NCBI RefSeq assembly: GCF_937920985.1
Contig: NZ_CALDXR010000056.1
Coordinates: forward strand, 1 to 43,176
DNA: 43,176 nucleotides
Direction: 5' to 3'
Origin: an uncultured Phascolarctobacterium sp.
GTDB lineage: Bacteria > Bacillota > Negativicutes > Acidaminococcales > Acidaminococcaceae
In this document: positions 1 through 10,384 of the stretch, piece after piece
How the letters are laid out: the number at the start of each line of letters is the position of its first letter
Numbering within the stretch: position 1 is the first letter of the stretch
Position numbers and translations under genes: made by a program
The notes under the pieces: generated by a model
Database searches by the model: none
What the model was told of the DNA's origin: nothing
The model's input: the letters and a program-made list of their open reading frames with translations, nothing else

Positions 1-1979
1 TGCTTGCGCTGCCGCTCCACTCATAGTTGCCTGCATCGTTCGTTACTTTGCTGCCACTTACGCCATCAATTGCGCCATCGCCGGTAACTGTTACCTTAAC
101 ATCGCCAGCATTGTAGCTGTCGCCGTTTACCAAACCAGTGATGCCGCTTGCGCTGTAGCTACCACCAGTAATTGCTGCATCGCCATAGGTGCGTACTACA
201 TCGTTCAGACCAACATTCAACGTTGCTTTCTCTACTACAGACTTACCATTTGCGGTTACTACCAAATTGTAGTTCTTATTCAAGCCTGCATTATTAGCTG
301 TTACAGTACCGCTCCAAGTATAGTCGCCTGCATCGTTCGTTACCTTGCTGCCGCTTACACCGTCAATTGCGCCATCGCCGGTAACTGTTACCTTAACATC
401 GCCAGCATTGTAGCTGTCGCCGTTTACCAGACCAGTAACACCGCTTGCGCTGTAACCGCCGCTGGTAATTGCTGCATTACCATAAGTGCGTACTACATCG
501 TTCAAGCCAACATTCAGCATTGCCTTTTCAACCGTAGACTTACCATTTGCAGCTACTACAAGCTTATAGTTTTTGTCCAACCCAGCATTATCTGTTGTCA
601 AAGTACCGTTCCAGCTATAATCACCAGCATCGTTTGTTAGCTTGCCAGTGCTTACGCCGTCAACTGCGCCATCGCCAGTAACTGTTACCTTAACATCGCT
701 TGCATTATAGCTGTCGCCGTTTACTAGTCCGGTGATACCGCTTGCGCTGTAACCGCCGCTAGTAATCGCTGCATTACCATAGGTACGTACTACGTCGTTC
801 AGGCCAACATTCAGCGTTGCCTTTTCTACTTTAGACTTGCCATTTGCAGTTACTACAAGATTATAGTTTTTGTCCAAGCCTGCATTATCTGTTGTCAAAG
901 TACCGCTCCAGTTGTAATCGCCAGCATCGTTGGTTACCTTGCCAGTGCTTGCGCCTGTCAGTGCGCCATCGCCAGTAACTGTTACCTTAACATCGCCGGC
1001 TTTATAGCTGTCGCCGTTTACCAGACCAGTGATATTGCCTGCGCTGTAACCGCCGCTGGTAATCGCTGCATTGCCATAGGTGCGGTATACGTCGTTCAGG
1101 CCAACACTCAGCGTTGCCTTTTCAACCGTGGACTTACCATTGCCATTCACTACCAAATCGTAGTTCTTATTCAAGCCTGCATTTGTAGTGCTTGCACTGC
1201 CTGTCCACTCATAGTTACCTGCATCATTCGTTACCCTGTCGCCTGTTACGCCAGCAATTGCGCCGTCACTTGTCTTGTTTACTGTGATTGCGCTTGCGTC
1301 ATAGCTATCACCATTTACCAGACCAGTGATGTTGCCTGCGCTGTAACCGCCGCTAGTAATCGCTGCATTACCATAGGTACGTACTACGTCGTTCAGGCCA
1401 ACATTCAGCGTTGCCTTTTCTACTTTAGACTTGCCATTTGCAGTTACTACAAGATTATAGTTTTTGTCCAAGCCTGCATTATCTGTTGTCAAAGTACCGC
1501 TCCAGTTGTAATCGCCAGCATCGTTGGTTACCTTGCCAGTGCTTGCGCCTGTCAGTGCGCCATCGCCAGTAACTGTTACCTTAACATCGCCGGCTTTATA
1601 GCTGTCGCCGTTTACCAGGCCTTCGATACCGCTTGCACTGTAGCTACCACTGGTAATTGCTGCATTACCATAGGTGCGTACTACGTCATTCAAGCTTACC
1701 TGCAAGGTTGCCTGTTTAACCACGGAAGCACCATCATCAACAACCAGCTTGTAGTTTTGCTGAAGCCTATCGTTCGCTGCAACTACATTGGCGTTCCACT
1801 TATAAGTATCACCAGCATCATTGGTTACCTTGCCTGTGCTATTGCCTGTCAGCGCGCCATCGCCGGTAACCGTTATCTTAACATTGCCGGCACCATAATT
1901 ATCGCCGTTGACATTACCAGTCAATCCGTTAACGCCGTATGCTGTACCATTAATCAGCGCTGTATTACCATAGGTGCGC
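1..1979 (-). repeat. 297-bp tandem repeats encoding 99-residue MBG/YDG-like domains
   Basis: The codons for the RTYG motif recur at 191, 488, 785, 1082, 1379 and 1676, exactly 297 bp apart, and again at 1976 (300 bp). Each unit encodes one Ig-like segment with the order LNVGLNDVVRTYGNAAITSG, GLVNGDS, VTVTGDGA, KVTNDAGDY and NLVV. The blocks 743-1024 and 1337-1618 appear identical, offset by 594 bp (two units), so the array has duplicated in pairs. More diverged copies continue upstream in the protein, with motifs near 2320 and 2680. The array continues past the left edge, so total copy number is unknown. Confidence 0.92.
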
Positions 1980-4900
1980 TCAACATCGTTCAGCTTAACA
2001 TGCATTGTTGCCTGGTCAACGGTAATGCTGCCTGTAGCGTCATTAACAAGCTCATAGTTGCCTAACTTATTTGCATCGCCGGTAAGTGCTGCATGATCAA
2101 TCTTCAAGCTGTTATCATATGTGCCAGCATCCGCAGTGTCGCGCTCTCCCTTATTAGTCGCATAGCTGCTGCCATCCTTCACATTAACGACGGCACCATC
2201 AGCCAGCTTGACATCATCACCATAAACAATAGCATTTGCCAAATTCTTAATGCTTACCACGCCATTGATATGGTTATTAATAGCATCACTGCTACCGTAG
2301 GTCAGATTAACATTAATATTATTCAGGTAAACCTTGCGCGCTAAAACATTAGATTTGCCATGAACTGTCGTTGTTGTGCTGCTTTCGCCATTATTTATGA
2401 ATTCATAATTACCTGTAAGGCTATCATCAAGCTTAACACCTGCCTGCCACTCATAGGTTCCCTTATTCTTAGTACGCTTTTCATCCCCAACAGTAATAAT
2501 ACCTGTATCCTTGCTTTTTTGGATTGTATCCTGCGAATCATTGATAGTAACCTTGCCATCCAGCTCTGCCTTCATAGCGTCATTGAAGCTGTCAAACTTA
2601 TCAATGCTCAGCGCATAGTCACTGTCTTTCCGCAAATCGCCATACGTTCTGTTAACAGTATTACCGGTAACATTCAGCACCTTTTTGGTAACAGTAATAT
2701 CACCCACGGTAAAGTCATAGCCCAAATTGTTGGGGCCTGCGTCGCCACCGCTGGCAATCTGTCCGGACCACAGCCAGCTGCTGTAATCACCGACGTTCTT
2801 CAGAGCTTCGCCCTGCAGCAGGCTGTTGTTGTTCTTATAAGCTGCAAAAGCATCGTTGACCGCATCATTTGTAGTAAGCTTGCCGTTTTCAATCCAGCCG
2901 GGGATATCAAGATGATTTGTCGCATCGTAAACCCAACCTTTTTGCAGGTCATCTGCTACCGTAACCTTGGTCAGGAACACCTTCAGCAGTGGGTTAGTGC
3001 GTTTATCGTAAAGCTTCCAGGTTGTATCCTTTTTATCAAAAGTATAGCTGTCCAGCTTCTTGGCATCCTCGCCGTTTTCTTTCAGCGTTCCGTCTTTCTT
3101 AATGATATAGCTGTTAGTGACAGTGCCGCCACCGTTTACGTTGGTGCTGCCATTTGCTGCATAGCCATAAATATTGCTTACCTGGCCTGCATTGCTGCCC
3201 ACAATGTTTGCTACATTGCTATTGCCTGCTACCGCAGTAGTGCTATAAGCGTTGGTCAGTTGGCCTCCAGCCGTATTACTGCCAACGATACCGCCGACAT
3301 TGCTAGCGCCGCTGATTGCACCGCCATCGGTATAAGTATAATTATAAAGCTTTCTGCCATTAGCATCAGTTGCGCCTGTTTCGGTCTTGGTTACTGTTAC
3401 TACGCTGTTGAACACCTGGTCCAGCGTGCCGCTGTTAGTACCGGCAATGCCGCCAACGTTGCTGCTTTGTCCTGCATCGACCACACCGGTGTTATAGCCT
3501 GCCGTCAGCGTGCCGCTGTTATTACCAAGCAGACCGCCGATGTTTTCTCCTGCAAACGCTGTAATAGTACCGTTTGTTGCATTATAGGAGCCTGCCTGAA
3601 TCGTACCATTGTTATAAATCTGGTATTTGTAATAATTGTCGTGATCATCGCGACCACCGGTGATAATACCATGGTTAATACCAATGATGCCACCGACATT
3701 TGCTACACCGCTGACATTACCATTTACTCTGTTCATCAGAGAGGAATGGCTGATATTCGCGCCAGTGTCATCTGCCTTATAGCCATTTACACCGATAATA
3801 CCGCCAGTACCGTTTTCCTCCCTGGTACCGTCAGCAGAAGCATTGCCATGCACTTCGCCCTCATTTTTCATGATGGCGTAGGTAATATCCGCATTGTTTT
3901 CACCAATGATGCCGCCAGCACCACCAGCTGTAGCAATAACGGTACCGGAGTTGACAATACCTACGCTTTGTGTGGCAGTACCGGTAATGGCCACTTCATT
4001 TTTGCCGATGACGCCGCCGACATAGTTCTTGCCGATAACAAAGCCTGCATTGCCTATGCCCAAAAGCTGCCCCACTTTTTTGTTTGCGCCTTCGCCTTCG
4101 CTCGTGTTCCTGCCGACAATACCGCCGACATAGGAAGCCTGCGAAGCATCTACTCTGGCTCTGTTGGTCGCATTGGTAATGATGCCCACGTTTTCACCGG
4201 TAACGCCGCCGAAGAACTGGGCGTTATCCGCAATTGCCATGCTGCCCTTTAAAGCATTTCTTGTCGCTTCATCAATCACATTCAGGTTGATATTGGAGTT
4301 GACATTAGCAATTTTGCCGCTGTTTTTACCGGCAATGCCGCCGACGTTTTCCCAACCGTAGATTTTACCGCTGTTAATCAGGTTCAGCTGGTCATCTGCG
4401 GAAATCACACCCTCGTTGACACCGGCAATACCGCCAACATTAGTAATACCGGTAATTGTAGCCTGCGGAGAATTTTCCAGGTTGTTGAGTTCGGAGCCCG
4501 CTGTATTGTAGCCTACCATACCGCCGACATTAGTGCAGCCGGTAATTGCGCCGGTATTGCGTCCCATGTTTGTAGTAGCTTGATTCTGCATACCTACCAG
4601 GCCGCCGACATTTTCACTTCCTGCATCACCAATAATTTCTACAGCGTTGGCAATATTTTCCAGCGTTGCCTTTGAGCCTGCATTACTGCCGGCAATACCG
4701 CCAATATTTTCCGAGCCATGAATAATGCTTTCATTGTAAGCATTACTGATACTACCTTCATTAGTACCAACAATACCACCGGAGGTTTTGGTATTGCCAG
4801 TTTTGCCGGTAACACCATGAGCAGAAACATTATTAATATTAAATGTAAAAAACTTTTCATTCTTACCCACGATACCGCCCAGGTTAGATGCATACTGACC

Positions 4901-7900
4901 TGCACTCAGATCACCAGTTGTCACCGCACTGTTGCTTTGAACATTTTCCAGCATACCGATAAGCCATTTACCAGTATCTGTGCCATTAACGCCTGCAATG
5001 CCGCCTGCCACAGTACCCGCGCCGGCGATAATTGTACTCTGGTCATCGCTGTCAGTAATACTGCCGTAGTTTTTGCCTACAAGGCCACCGATATAACCGC
5101 CGCTGCCTTTTACGGTATTGCCATAACCGGAAATACCGCTGATTTGGCCACCATTATTTTCTGCTGCTACGGCGCCAACACTGTCACCTGTTTCTTTGCC
5201 GGTGAATACAGAAGAAGCGATGTTTAAATTTTTAACTACCGCATCGTTACCAAGCTTGCCAAAAATACCGCCATTAGCCTGCAAGCCGACAATCGTGTGG
5301 CCATTGCCGTCAAAGGTGCCCGTAAAGGCTGTAGCACCACTGCCGATAGTGTTATAGGTGCTCTTGCCTGTTCCATCCACCAGGCCGCTGGCATCTATAT
5401 CATTTTTCAAGGCATAATTATAGCTTAAAACATTCCTGTCAGTCATATTTTGAGCCACCCGCTGCACGGAATTAAGCTCCTTGGCATTGCTTATCCAGGT
5501 ATAAATTACATTGCGGATTTTATCCCCTGTATAATTCTCACCGTCTGATTGCACATACAGGCTTTGCAGCTTATCTGTCAACTTAACAGTAGTATTATCG
5601 TCTTTTTTCAGGTCATATTTTGTATAGTTAAGATTTCCCTTAACGCCGCCAACCTCATAATCATCATTCCAACAATCTAAGGTGATTTTCATGGAGCGCT
5701 TATCATCTGCAAACCCACTATTGTTGTTGCCATAAATGCCGGTTGCTGCTGTATTATGCGCATCAATAAAAGCATGCAAAGCCTTCGCCTTGTCATTACC
5801 CTTCAGCTCACCGCCAATATTGGAAAGATCCAGAGTAATGTTGTTAACATAGACGTAGCCGGAACCATCAGGAACCTCTGCGCCCTCCAGCTCAATTTTG
5901 CCTGCAACATCAAGATTACTGTCGACAAAGATATCGCCGCTGCTGCTGACAGTCAGGTTGCCCTTGGTTACAATCTTGCCTTTTTTATAGTTACCGTACA
6001 GCAGGTTGGCTTTACCGCTCATGTACGTGCCATCATCCAGGGTGTTTTCCATGGTGCTGATGGTGATATTGCCTGTTTTGGCCTTTTTAGTATGCAGCTG
6101 ATAAGCATGTGTCATGCCTTGAGAGGTCATTGCCTTAGTTTTGTCTTTCACATTATCCTTATCAGGTGCCTGGGAATCAACATAGCCGTAGTTAATACCA
6201 GGAACAATAACCTCTGTGCCTTTTTTCTCGTCACCCAAGGTAATCAGCTTACCATAGACAGTTAAATCGCCGGCGTTGATGTTAATGCCATGCTGAAGCG
6301 ATTTTTCCGGATTAAAGCCGGAAAGCTCATTATGATTGCCGGTAGAGATAACACTGCCGCTCAGCTCCAAGGAGCTGTTGGTATTTAACACAACATCACT
6401 GCCGTAAAGCTTGCTGTCCATACCAAAGCGCAGGCCACCCTGCAGGTTATCTTTGGCATTAAGCTCCAGCAAGCCATCGCTGTAAATAGTGCCACCAAAA
6501 ATATGCGTGCTGTTGGTAATTTCTACATTATTCAGCGTCAGACCAGGTGTATAACGAAGGGTATTATCAGCATTGGGCAAGCCAAAAACTGCCAGGGAGC
6601 CATTGTTCTTCAGGTCCATATCGCTCCAGTTGAAGCTCAAATCCTTTTTGGTGTTGATAATAGTCAGCAGCGGATCATAGGCCGTGCCATACTGCACATT
6701 GGCGCCTTTATTATCCTTCATAAACTCCTGCCAGTTGCTGTCCTGGCTGAAATATTTATGCGAGCCTGACAGAAAGGCGTTCAATATCGGCAAGCTGCCA
6801 TCGCTCATACGCCAGTTATCATCCGTTGCTTCTGTTATTGTGCCATTCGTCTGTGTGGAAAACTCAAAGTTCCCCCACTGGTTCTTATCTGCTAACTTAT
6901 CATAGTCAATAACTGTGGCATTTTTTTGCACCTTAAGACCAGAAGTAGCTGATTTTAAATCAATATAACCATTGTCAGTCTGCGGACGGATGTAATAAAC
7001 CTTATCATCGAAATCAACATCAGATTTACCCGTGTAACGTCCATACGCACCTAGTATATCCCCTATAAAGCCACTGTCAACGTACATATTGCCCATAGTA
7101 TAGGCGTTACTTATCTTCAACCTGTTGCTAGTGCCGTTCCATTTGTAGGTGGCACCCAATATACCGCCAACTACGTTGCCACCTGTATGACCTCTAAAGG
7201 AACGTAAAGAGCCAAGGTTATAAGCATTGCTAATACTTAAAGCAGCATTAGTACCGCTGCTCTGATTGCCGCCGCTCAGGTCTACAGAACCGACAATGCC
7301 ACCTACCTGGCTATCCGCATTATTCTTGTTATTTACCGTAATATTACCGGTGTTGAAAACGTTTTTCAGATAACCACTGTACCAATAGCCGACAATACCG
7401 CCGACAACGTTAAAGCCATTGTAAATATCACCATTGTTATAGCTTTTTTCAACAATACCGCTCAAACGGCCGACGATGCCACCGACATGGCGTCCATACG
7501 TGTTGTAGGTGCTGTCGCCAATCGTACCCTTGTTATAGGTATCGTAAATGATAACACGTCCAATAGCCATTTCTGTACTTTCACCCAGGATGCCGCCCAT
7601 ATTAATTGGCGTAACACTGTATGATGCAGCATCATGGCGCGTGGTCTTGATATCGCCTACATTATAGGAGGTAGCAATACTGCCATTGTAGGCAAAACCG
7701 CCAATACCGCCGATATTGGTATAACCCGTAACATTTCCTGTATTATAGCTACTGGAAACTGCTGCACTGGCATAACCGCTTTTACCGGCAGCATCAGTAC
7801 CATTACCCTTGATGATTGCCAGTCGATCATTATCAGTCAGACGGTTCCCAGTGCTATCCGTTTCCTTCGGCATGTCTATTTTACCGACGATGCCGCCAAC

Positions 7901-10282
7901 ATTGACAGCCTGTGACGTCAGCTTCGACGTATTATCTGTCGCAGTATGCACATCGCCACGGTTGCCGCCAGCTTCAATATGCACCGGCACACCGTACAGA
8001 TAGCCCGCTATGCCGCCAATATTACCAGTAATATAACTTTCCGTATGGGTGGTTTCTTTCGTAAAGCTACCATCCTTTTTGATGCCGCCGGTAGCCATAA
8101 TATCGCCGCCGTTGTTAATAGCGTTCAGAATGCGGTAATCCTTTTTATTTTTATTGGTTGCATCTGTGGAACCAAAATAGCCGGCAATACCGCCTACGTT
8201 CATAGCACCGCGGATATTGCTTTCTACATTATTGGCATTGGTGATATTGCTGTCTTCAGCACGGCCGACAATACCGCCCACGTTGCCTGCAGCATAATGG
8301 TCGAAACCGCTAGGATGATCATTTCGACTTGAATCTTTCTTTACCAACGCGGAGCTTACGTCTGCTTTGTTGGTTACATCCTTCAGCTCGCTGTCAGCAC
8401 TGCTGCCCACAATGCCGCCGACGTTGGCTACACGTACCTCAGCCTTATGAGTGCCGGGAAGGGCACTGTCGTCATTATTCTTCCAACCGCTATTATCTGT
8501 ATGATAAATATAGCTGTCAATAGTAAAGCCGTTAGCCTTGACAGCGCCCTCGTTAGAGGCATTAGCAACAGTTGTATTAATGGCACTGCCGACGATGCCG
8601 CCAACATTATAACCACCCTCAACAGTATTATAGTTAATAATCGTATACTTCGTACCGCCAACAGTCGCATTTTCTGCTTTACCAATCAGGCCGCCGATAT
8701 TGTTAGAGCCATTATCTATACCGGTAATTTTACCAAGGTTATAGGAGCCCTTGTACTGGACACGGTTTTCCTCATCATTTGACAGCTTGCCGCCGTTCAT
8801 ATAGCCAACCAGGCCGCCAACGTTGCTAAAACCGCTGACATTACCGGTATTAGTCAGGTTCGACAGCTCACTGCTGCGGCTGTCTGGTTGAGCGGAACCG
8901 GAAGCATCAGCAAAGCTATAGGTACGCCCTGTATCATCCTTAGCATAACCGATGATACCACCGACATTGTTTTTACCGCTGACCTTCAGCGTACTGTTTA
9001 CGCCCTTGACCGTGGTATTCACCGCATGACCGATAAAGGCACCGGTATCATTATCACCGCCCTGTATAGATACGCCGTCATTACCGGCAATCAGCGTTAC
9101 ATTGCCCATGATGGCGCCGTCAGTAAAGCCAAAAAGGCCTGTGGCAGCGTATTTATTATCACTGTTATCAATCCTCAGGCCAAAGATAGAATTGTCAAGG
9201 CCATCAAACTTGCCCTTGAAGGCATTTTCCTTCGTATTGCCGATAGGAGTCTGGTCACTGCCCGTCAGGTCAATAGAATAGCGCAGGGCATAATGGTCCC
9301 CCATGCCCCAACCTTCCGCGTTGCCGATTTTTTCCAATTCCTTGCCGTCCTTAATCCAACGGTAGGTAAAAAATTCCGTAATTGTCTGGTTCGGTGCATC
9401 AGGATTGCCAACATTAGTCGATCCATGCCAGCTGGTGCTTGTCGCTGTATCCATATCGCCACCATTATCGCTGACATCAGTAAACACCATGTATTTACCC
9501 CATTCTTTGGCCTTTTCCGGCGTACTGCTGCCAAGTACAACATCATACTTGCGGTTATCACCAACACTCTCACTCTTGTCATCATAAGGCTTGCTGACAA
9601 TAGTCAGGGCATCATTCTTAGTGGTATCAAGACCACTGAGGCGGTCCATATCAATAACTACACGCTCGCCCTCAAAGACCAGCTTGCTGGCGTTGATATA
9701 ACCCAGGCTCATCAGCTCGGCGTTGGTCATCGCCTTGTTCTGCTTCAGCGCGTTGGCGATATCAGTATTTTCGGTCCAGTTGTTGATATTATCTATTTTT
9801 TTGTTGGCAATATGCAGGCTGCCGACATTAATTTCCGCACTGTTGCCAATCTGCACGCCGTTGGGGTTTACAAGATAGATATTGCCGCCCTGCTTATCAC
9901 CGACATAGGAATTCAGCTTGCCGTAAATCTGCGAGCTTTCGCTGCCAGTAACATAGTTCAGCATATTAAAGTTATTGTGGTCACCACGGATATTTACGCT
10001 GGCATTGGCACCAATGGAAAAGCTGTCCCAGGTGACAATGGCATTTTGCGTCGTCTGATGCATAATCATCTGGTTGCCCTGCGTCCAGCTGCCGTCTGCG
10101 AAACCACCTTTAACGCTACCGGCAACAACATCACCTACTTTGCCATTACCAGGAAGCATGTTATTAGCAACAACGCTATTGCCTGCGGCGCTGGCAACCC
10201 ATGGCACTGAAAGCACAGAAAGCAATACGAGGCTGGCCAGACGCTTATTTAAATGTTTATTTAAACTGTCCTTTTGTTTCAT
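1..10282 (-). CDS. Giant TpsA exoprotein (filamentous-haemagglutinin type), C-terminus beyond window
   Basis: Secreted partner of a two-partner (type Vb) system, exported through the TpsB encoded just upstream. The ATG at 10282 follows an AGGGAG ribosome site and a Sec signal peptide (about residues 1-31, ending VPWVASA). The TPS domain follows (to about residue 200), with the family hallmark NPNGVQIG and the strand WDSFSIGANASVNI. Next come a first GLUG-type array (about residues 350-1075) headed by FKGKFDGLDNSIFGL, a beta-helical middle (1075-1620), and a second GLUG array (1650-2385) headed by FTGTFDGNGHTIVGL. From about residue 2530 there are MBG/YDG-like repeats with a VxRTYG motif, which become exact 99-residue repeats and run off the left edge. 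Translations checked at the start, near 7040, near 5757 and at the left edge all fall in one frame; at least 3427 codons are present. Probably an adhesin or a matrix- or host-binding fibre; the ligand cannot be read from sequence. Confidence 0.9.
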   Translation of the reverse strand, partial: MKQKDSLNKHLNKRLASLVLLSVLSVPWVASAAGNSVVANNMLPGNGKVGDVVAGSVKGGFADGSWTQGNQMIMHQTTQNAIVTWDSFSIGANASVNIRGDHNNFNMLNYVTGSESSQIYGKLNSYVGDKQGGNIYLVNPNGVQIGNSAEINVGSLHIANKKIDNINNWTENTDIANALKQNKAMTNAELMSLGYINASKLVFEGERVVIDMDRLSGLDTTKNDALTIVSKPYDDKSESVGDNRKYDVVLGSSTPEKAKEWGKYMVFTDVSDNGGDMDTATSTSWHGSTNVGNPDAPNQTITEFFTYRWIKDGKELEKIGNAEGWGMGDHYALRYSIDLTGSDQTPIGNTKENAFKGKFDGLDNSIFGLRIDNSDNKYAATGLFGFTDGAIMGNVTLIAGNDGVSIQGGDNDTGAFIGHAVNTTVKGVNSTLKVSGKNNVGGIIGYAKDDTGRTYSFADASGSAQPDSRSSELSNLTNTGNVSGFSNVGGLVGYMNGGKLSNDEENRVQYKGSYNLGKITGIDNGSNNIGGLIGKAENATVGGTKYTIINYNTVEGGYNVGGIVGSAINTTVANASNEGAVKANGFTIDSYIYHTDNSGWKNNDDSALPGTHKAEVRVANVGGIVGSSADSELKDVTNKADVSSALVKKDSSRNDHPSGFDHYAAGNVGGIVGRAEDSNITNANNVESNIRGAMNVGGIAGYFGSTDATNKNKKDYRILNAINNGGDIMATGGIKKDGSFTKETTHTESYITGNIGGIAGYLYGVPVHIEAGGNRGDVHTATDNTSKLTSQAVNVGGIVGKIDMPKETDSTGNRLTDNDRLAIIKGNGTDAAGKSGYASAAVSSSYNTGNVTGYTNIGGIGGFAYNGSIATSYNVGDIKTTRHDAASYSVTPINMGGILGESTEMAIGRVIIYDTYNKGTIGDSTYNTYGRHVGGIVGRLSGIVEKSYNNGDIYNGFNVVGGIVGYWYSGYLKNVFNTGNITVNNKNNADSQVGGIVGSVDLSGGNQSSGTNAALSISNAYNLGSLRSFRGHTGGNVVGGILGATYKWNGTSNRLKISNAYTMGNMYVDSGFIGDILGAYGRYTGKSDVDFDDKVYYIRPQTDNGYIDLKSATSGLKVQKNATVIDYDKLADKNQWGNFEFSTQTNGTITEATDDNWRMSDGSLPILNAFLSGSHKYFSQDSNWQEFMKDNKGANVQYGTAYDPLLTIINTKKDLSFNWSDMDLKNNGSLAVFGLPNADNTLRYTPGLTLNNVEITNSTHIFGGTIYSDGLLELNAKDNLQGGLRFGMDSKLYGSDVVLNTNSSLELSGSVISTGNHNELSGFNPEKSLQHGININAGDLTVYGKLITLGDEKKGTEVIVPGINYGYVDSQAPDKDNVKDKTKAMTSQGMTHAYQLHTKKAKTGNITISTMENTLDDGTYMSGKANLLYGNYKKGKIVTKGNLTVSSSGDIFVDSNLDVAGKIELEGAEVPDGSGYVYVNNITLDLSNIGGELKGNDKAKALHAFIDAHNTAATGIYGNNNSGFADDKRSMKITLDCWNDDYEVGGVKGNLNYTKYDLKKDDNTTVKLTDKLQSLYVQSDGENYTGDKIRNVIYTWISNAKELNSVQRVAQNMTDRNVLSYNYALKNDIDASGLVDGTGKSTYNTIGSGATAFTGTFDGNGHTIVGLQANGGIFGKLGNDAVVKNLNIASSVFTGKETGDSVGAVAAENNGGQISGISGYGNTVKGSGGYIGGLVGKNYGSITDSDDQSTIIAGAGTVAGGIAGVNGTDTGKWLIGMLENVQSNSAVTTGDLSAGQYASNLGGIVGKNEKFFTFNINNVSAHGVTGKTGNTKTSGGIVGTNEGSISNAYNESIIHGSENIGGIAGSNAGSKATLENIANAVEIIGDAGSENVGGLVGMQNQATTNMGRNTGAITGCTNVGGMVGYNTAGSELNNLENSPQATITGITNVGGIAGVNEGVISADDQLNLINSGKIYGWENVGGIAGKNSGKIANVNSNINLNVIDEATRNALKGSMAIADNAQFFGGVTGENVGIITNATNRARVDASQASYVGGIVGRNTSEGEGANKKVGQLLGIGNAGFVIGKNYVGGVIGKNEVAITGTATQSVGIVNSGTVIATAGGAGGIIGENNADITYAIMKNEGEVHGNASADGTREENGTGGIIGVNGYKADDTGANISHSSLMNRVNGNVSGVANVGGIIGINHGIITGGRDDHDNYYKYQIYNNGTIQAGSYNATNGTITAFAGENIGGLLGNNSGTLTAGYNTGVVDAGQSSNVGGIAGTNSGTLDQVFNSVVTVTKTETGATDANGRKLYNYTYTDGGAISGASNVGGIVGSNTAGGQLTNAYSTTAVAGNSNVANIVGSNAGQVSNIYGYAANGSTNVNGGGTVTNSYIIKKDGTLKENGEDAKKLDSYTFDKKDTTWKLYDKRTNPLLKVFLTKVTVADDLQKGWVYDATNHLDIPGWIENGKLTTNDAVNDAFAAYKNNNSLLQGEALKNVGDYSSWLWSGQIASGGDAGPNNLGYDFTVGDITVTKKVLNVTGNTVNRTYGDLRKDSDYALSIDKFDSFNDAMKAELDGKVTINDSQDTIQKSKDTGIITVGDEKRTKNKGTYEWQAGVKLDDSLTGNYEFINNGESSTTTTVHGKSNVLARKVYLNNINVNLTYGSSDAINNHINGVVSIKNLANAIVYGDDVKLADGAVVNVKDGSSYATNKGERDTADAGTYDNSLKIDHAALTGDANKLGNYELVNDATGSITVDQATMHVKLNDVERTYGNTALINGTAYGVNGLTGNVNGDNYGAGNVKITVTGDGALTGNSTGKVTNDAGDTYKWNANVVAANDRLQQNYKLVVDDGASVVKQATLQVSLNDVVRTYGNAAITSGSYSASGIEGLVNGDSYKAGDVKVTVTGDGALTGASTGKVTNDAGDYNWSGTLTTDNAGLDKNYNLVVTANGKSKVEKATLNVGLNDVVRTYGNAAITSGGYSAGNITGLVNGDSYDASAITVNKTSDGAIAGVTGDRVTNDAGNYEWTGSASTTNAGLNKNYDLVVNGNGKSTVEKATLSVGLNDVYRTYGNAAITSGGYSAGNITGLVNGDSYKAGDVKVTVTGDGALTGASTGKVTNDAGDYNWSGTLTTDNAGLDKNYNLVVTANGKSKVEKATLNVGLNDVVRTYGNAAITSGGYSASGITGLVNGDSYNASDVKVTVTGDGAVDGVSTGKLTNDAGDYSWNGTLTTDNAGLDKNYKLVVAANGKSTVEKAMLNVGLNDVVRTYGNAAITSGGYSASGVTGLVNGDSYNAGDVKVTVTGDGAIDGVSGSKVTNDAGDYTWSGTVTANNAGLNKNYNLVVTANGKSVVEKATLNVGLNDVVRTYGDAAITGGSYSASGITGLVNGDSYNAGDVKVTVTGDGAIDGVSGSKVTNDAGNYEWSGSAS

Positions 10283-10337
10283 TTTTTTCTCCCTTCATTT
10301 AAGCTGCATATTCAATTATCAATTTATTTTATAGGTC

Positions 10338-10370
10338 TGCTTTTCCGCGCCCTTGAGACGCAGAAAAGCA
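10338..10370 (-). other. Intercistronic hairpin between tpsB and tpsA
   Basis: The arms TGCTTTTCCGCG (10338-10349) and CGCAGAAAAGCA (10359-10370) are complementary except for one C/A mismatch, with a 9-base loop. The hairpin lies in the 102 bp between the tpsB stop and the tpsA start. No T-run follows on the minus strand, so it is unlikely to be a full terminator. It could mark an RNA processing or mRNA-stability site that gives different levels of transporter and exoprotein (inference). Confidence 0.5.
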
Positions 10371-10384
10371 CCAGGCAAAATCAC

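Noticed and set aside
1..1979. Regular spacing suggestive of a CRISPR or satellite array
   Set aside because: The period is 297 bp, in frame, and encodes a protein domain.
2360..4252. Long open frame on the plus strand inside tpsA
   Set aside because: It is the exact antisense register of the tpsA frame; the repeats avoid TTA, CTA and TCA codons, which keeps the opposite strand open. Its sequence is Ile/Cys-rich and shows no domain.
8888..10210. 440-codon plus-strand open frame over the TPS domain
   Set aside because: It is an antisense shadow of the tpsA N-terminus, in the same register.
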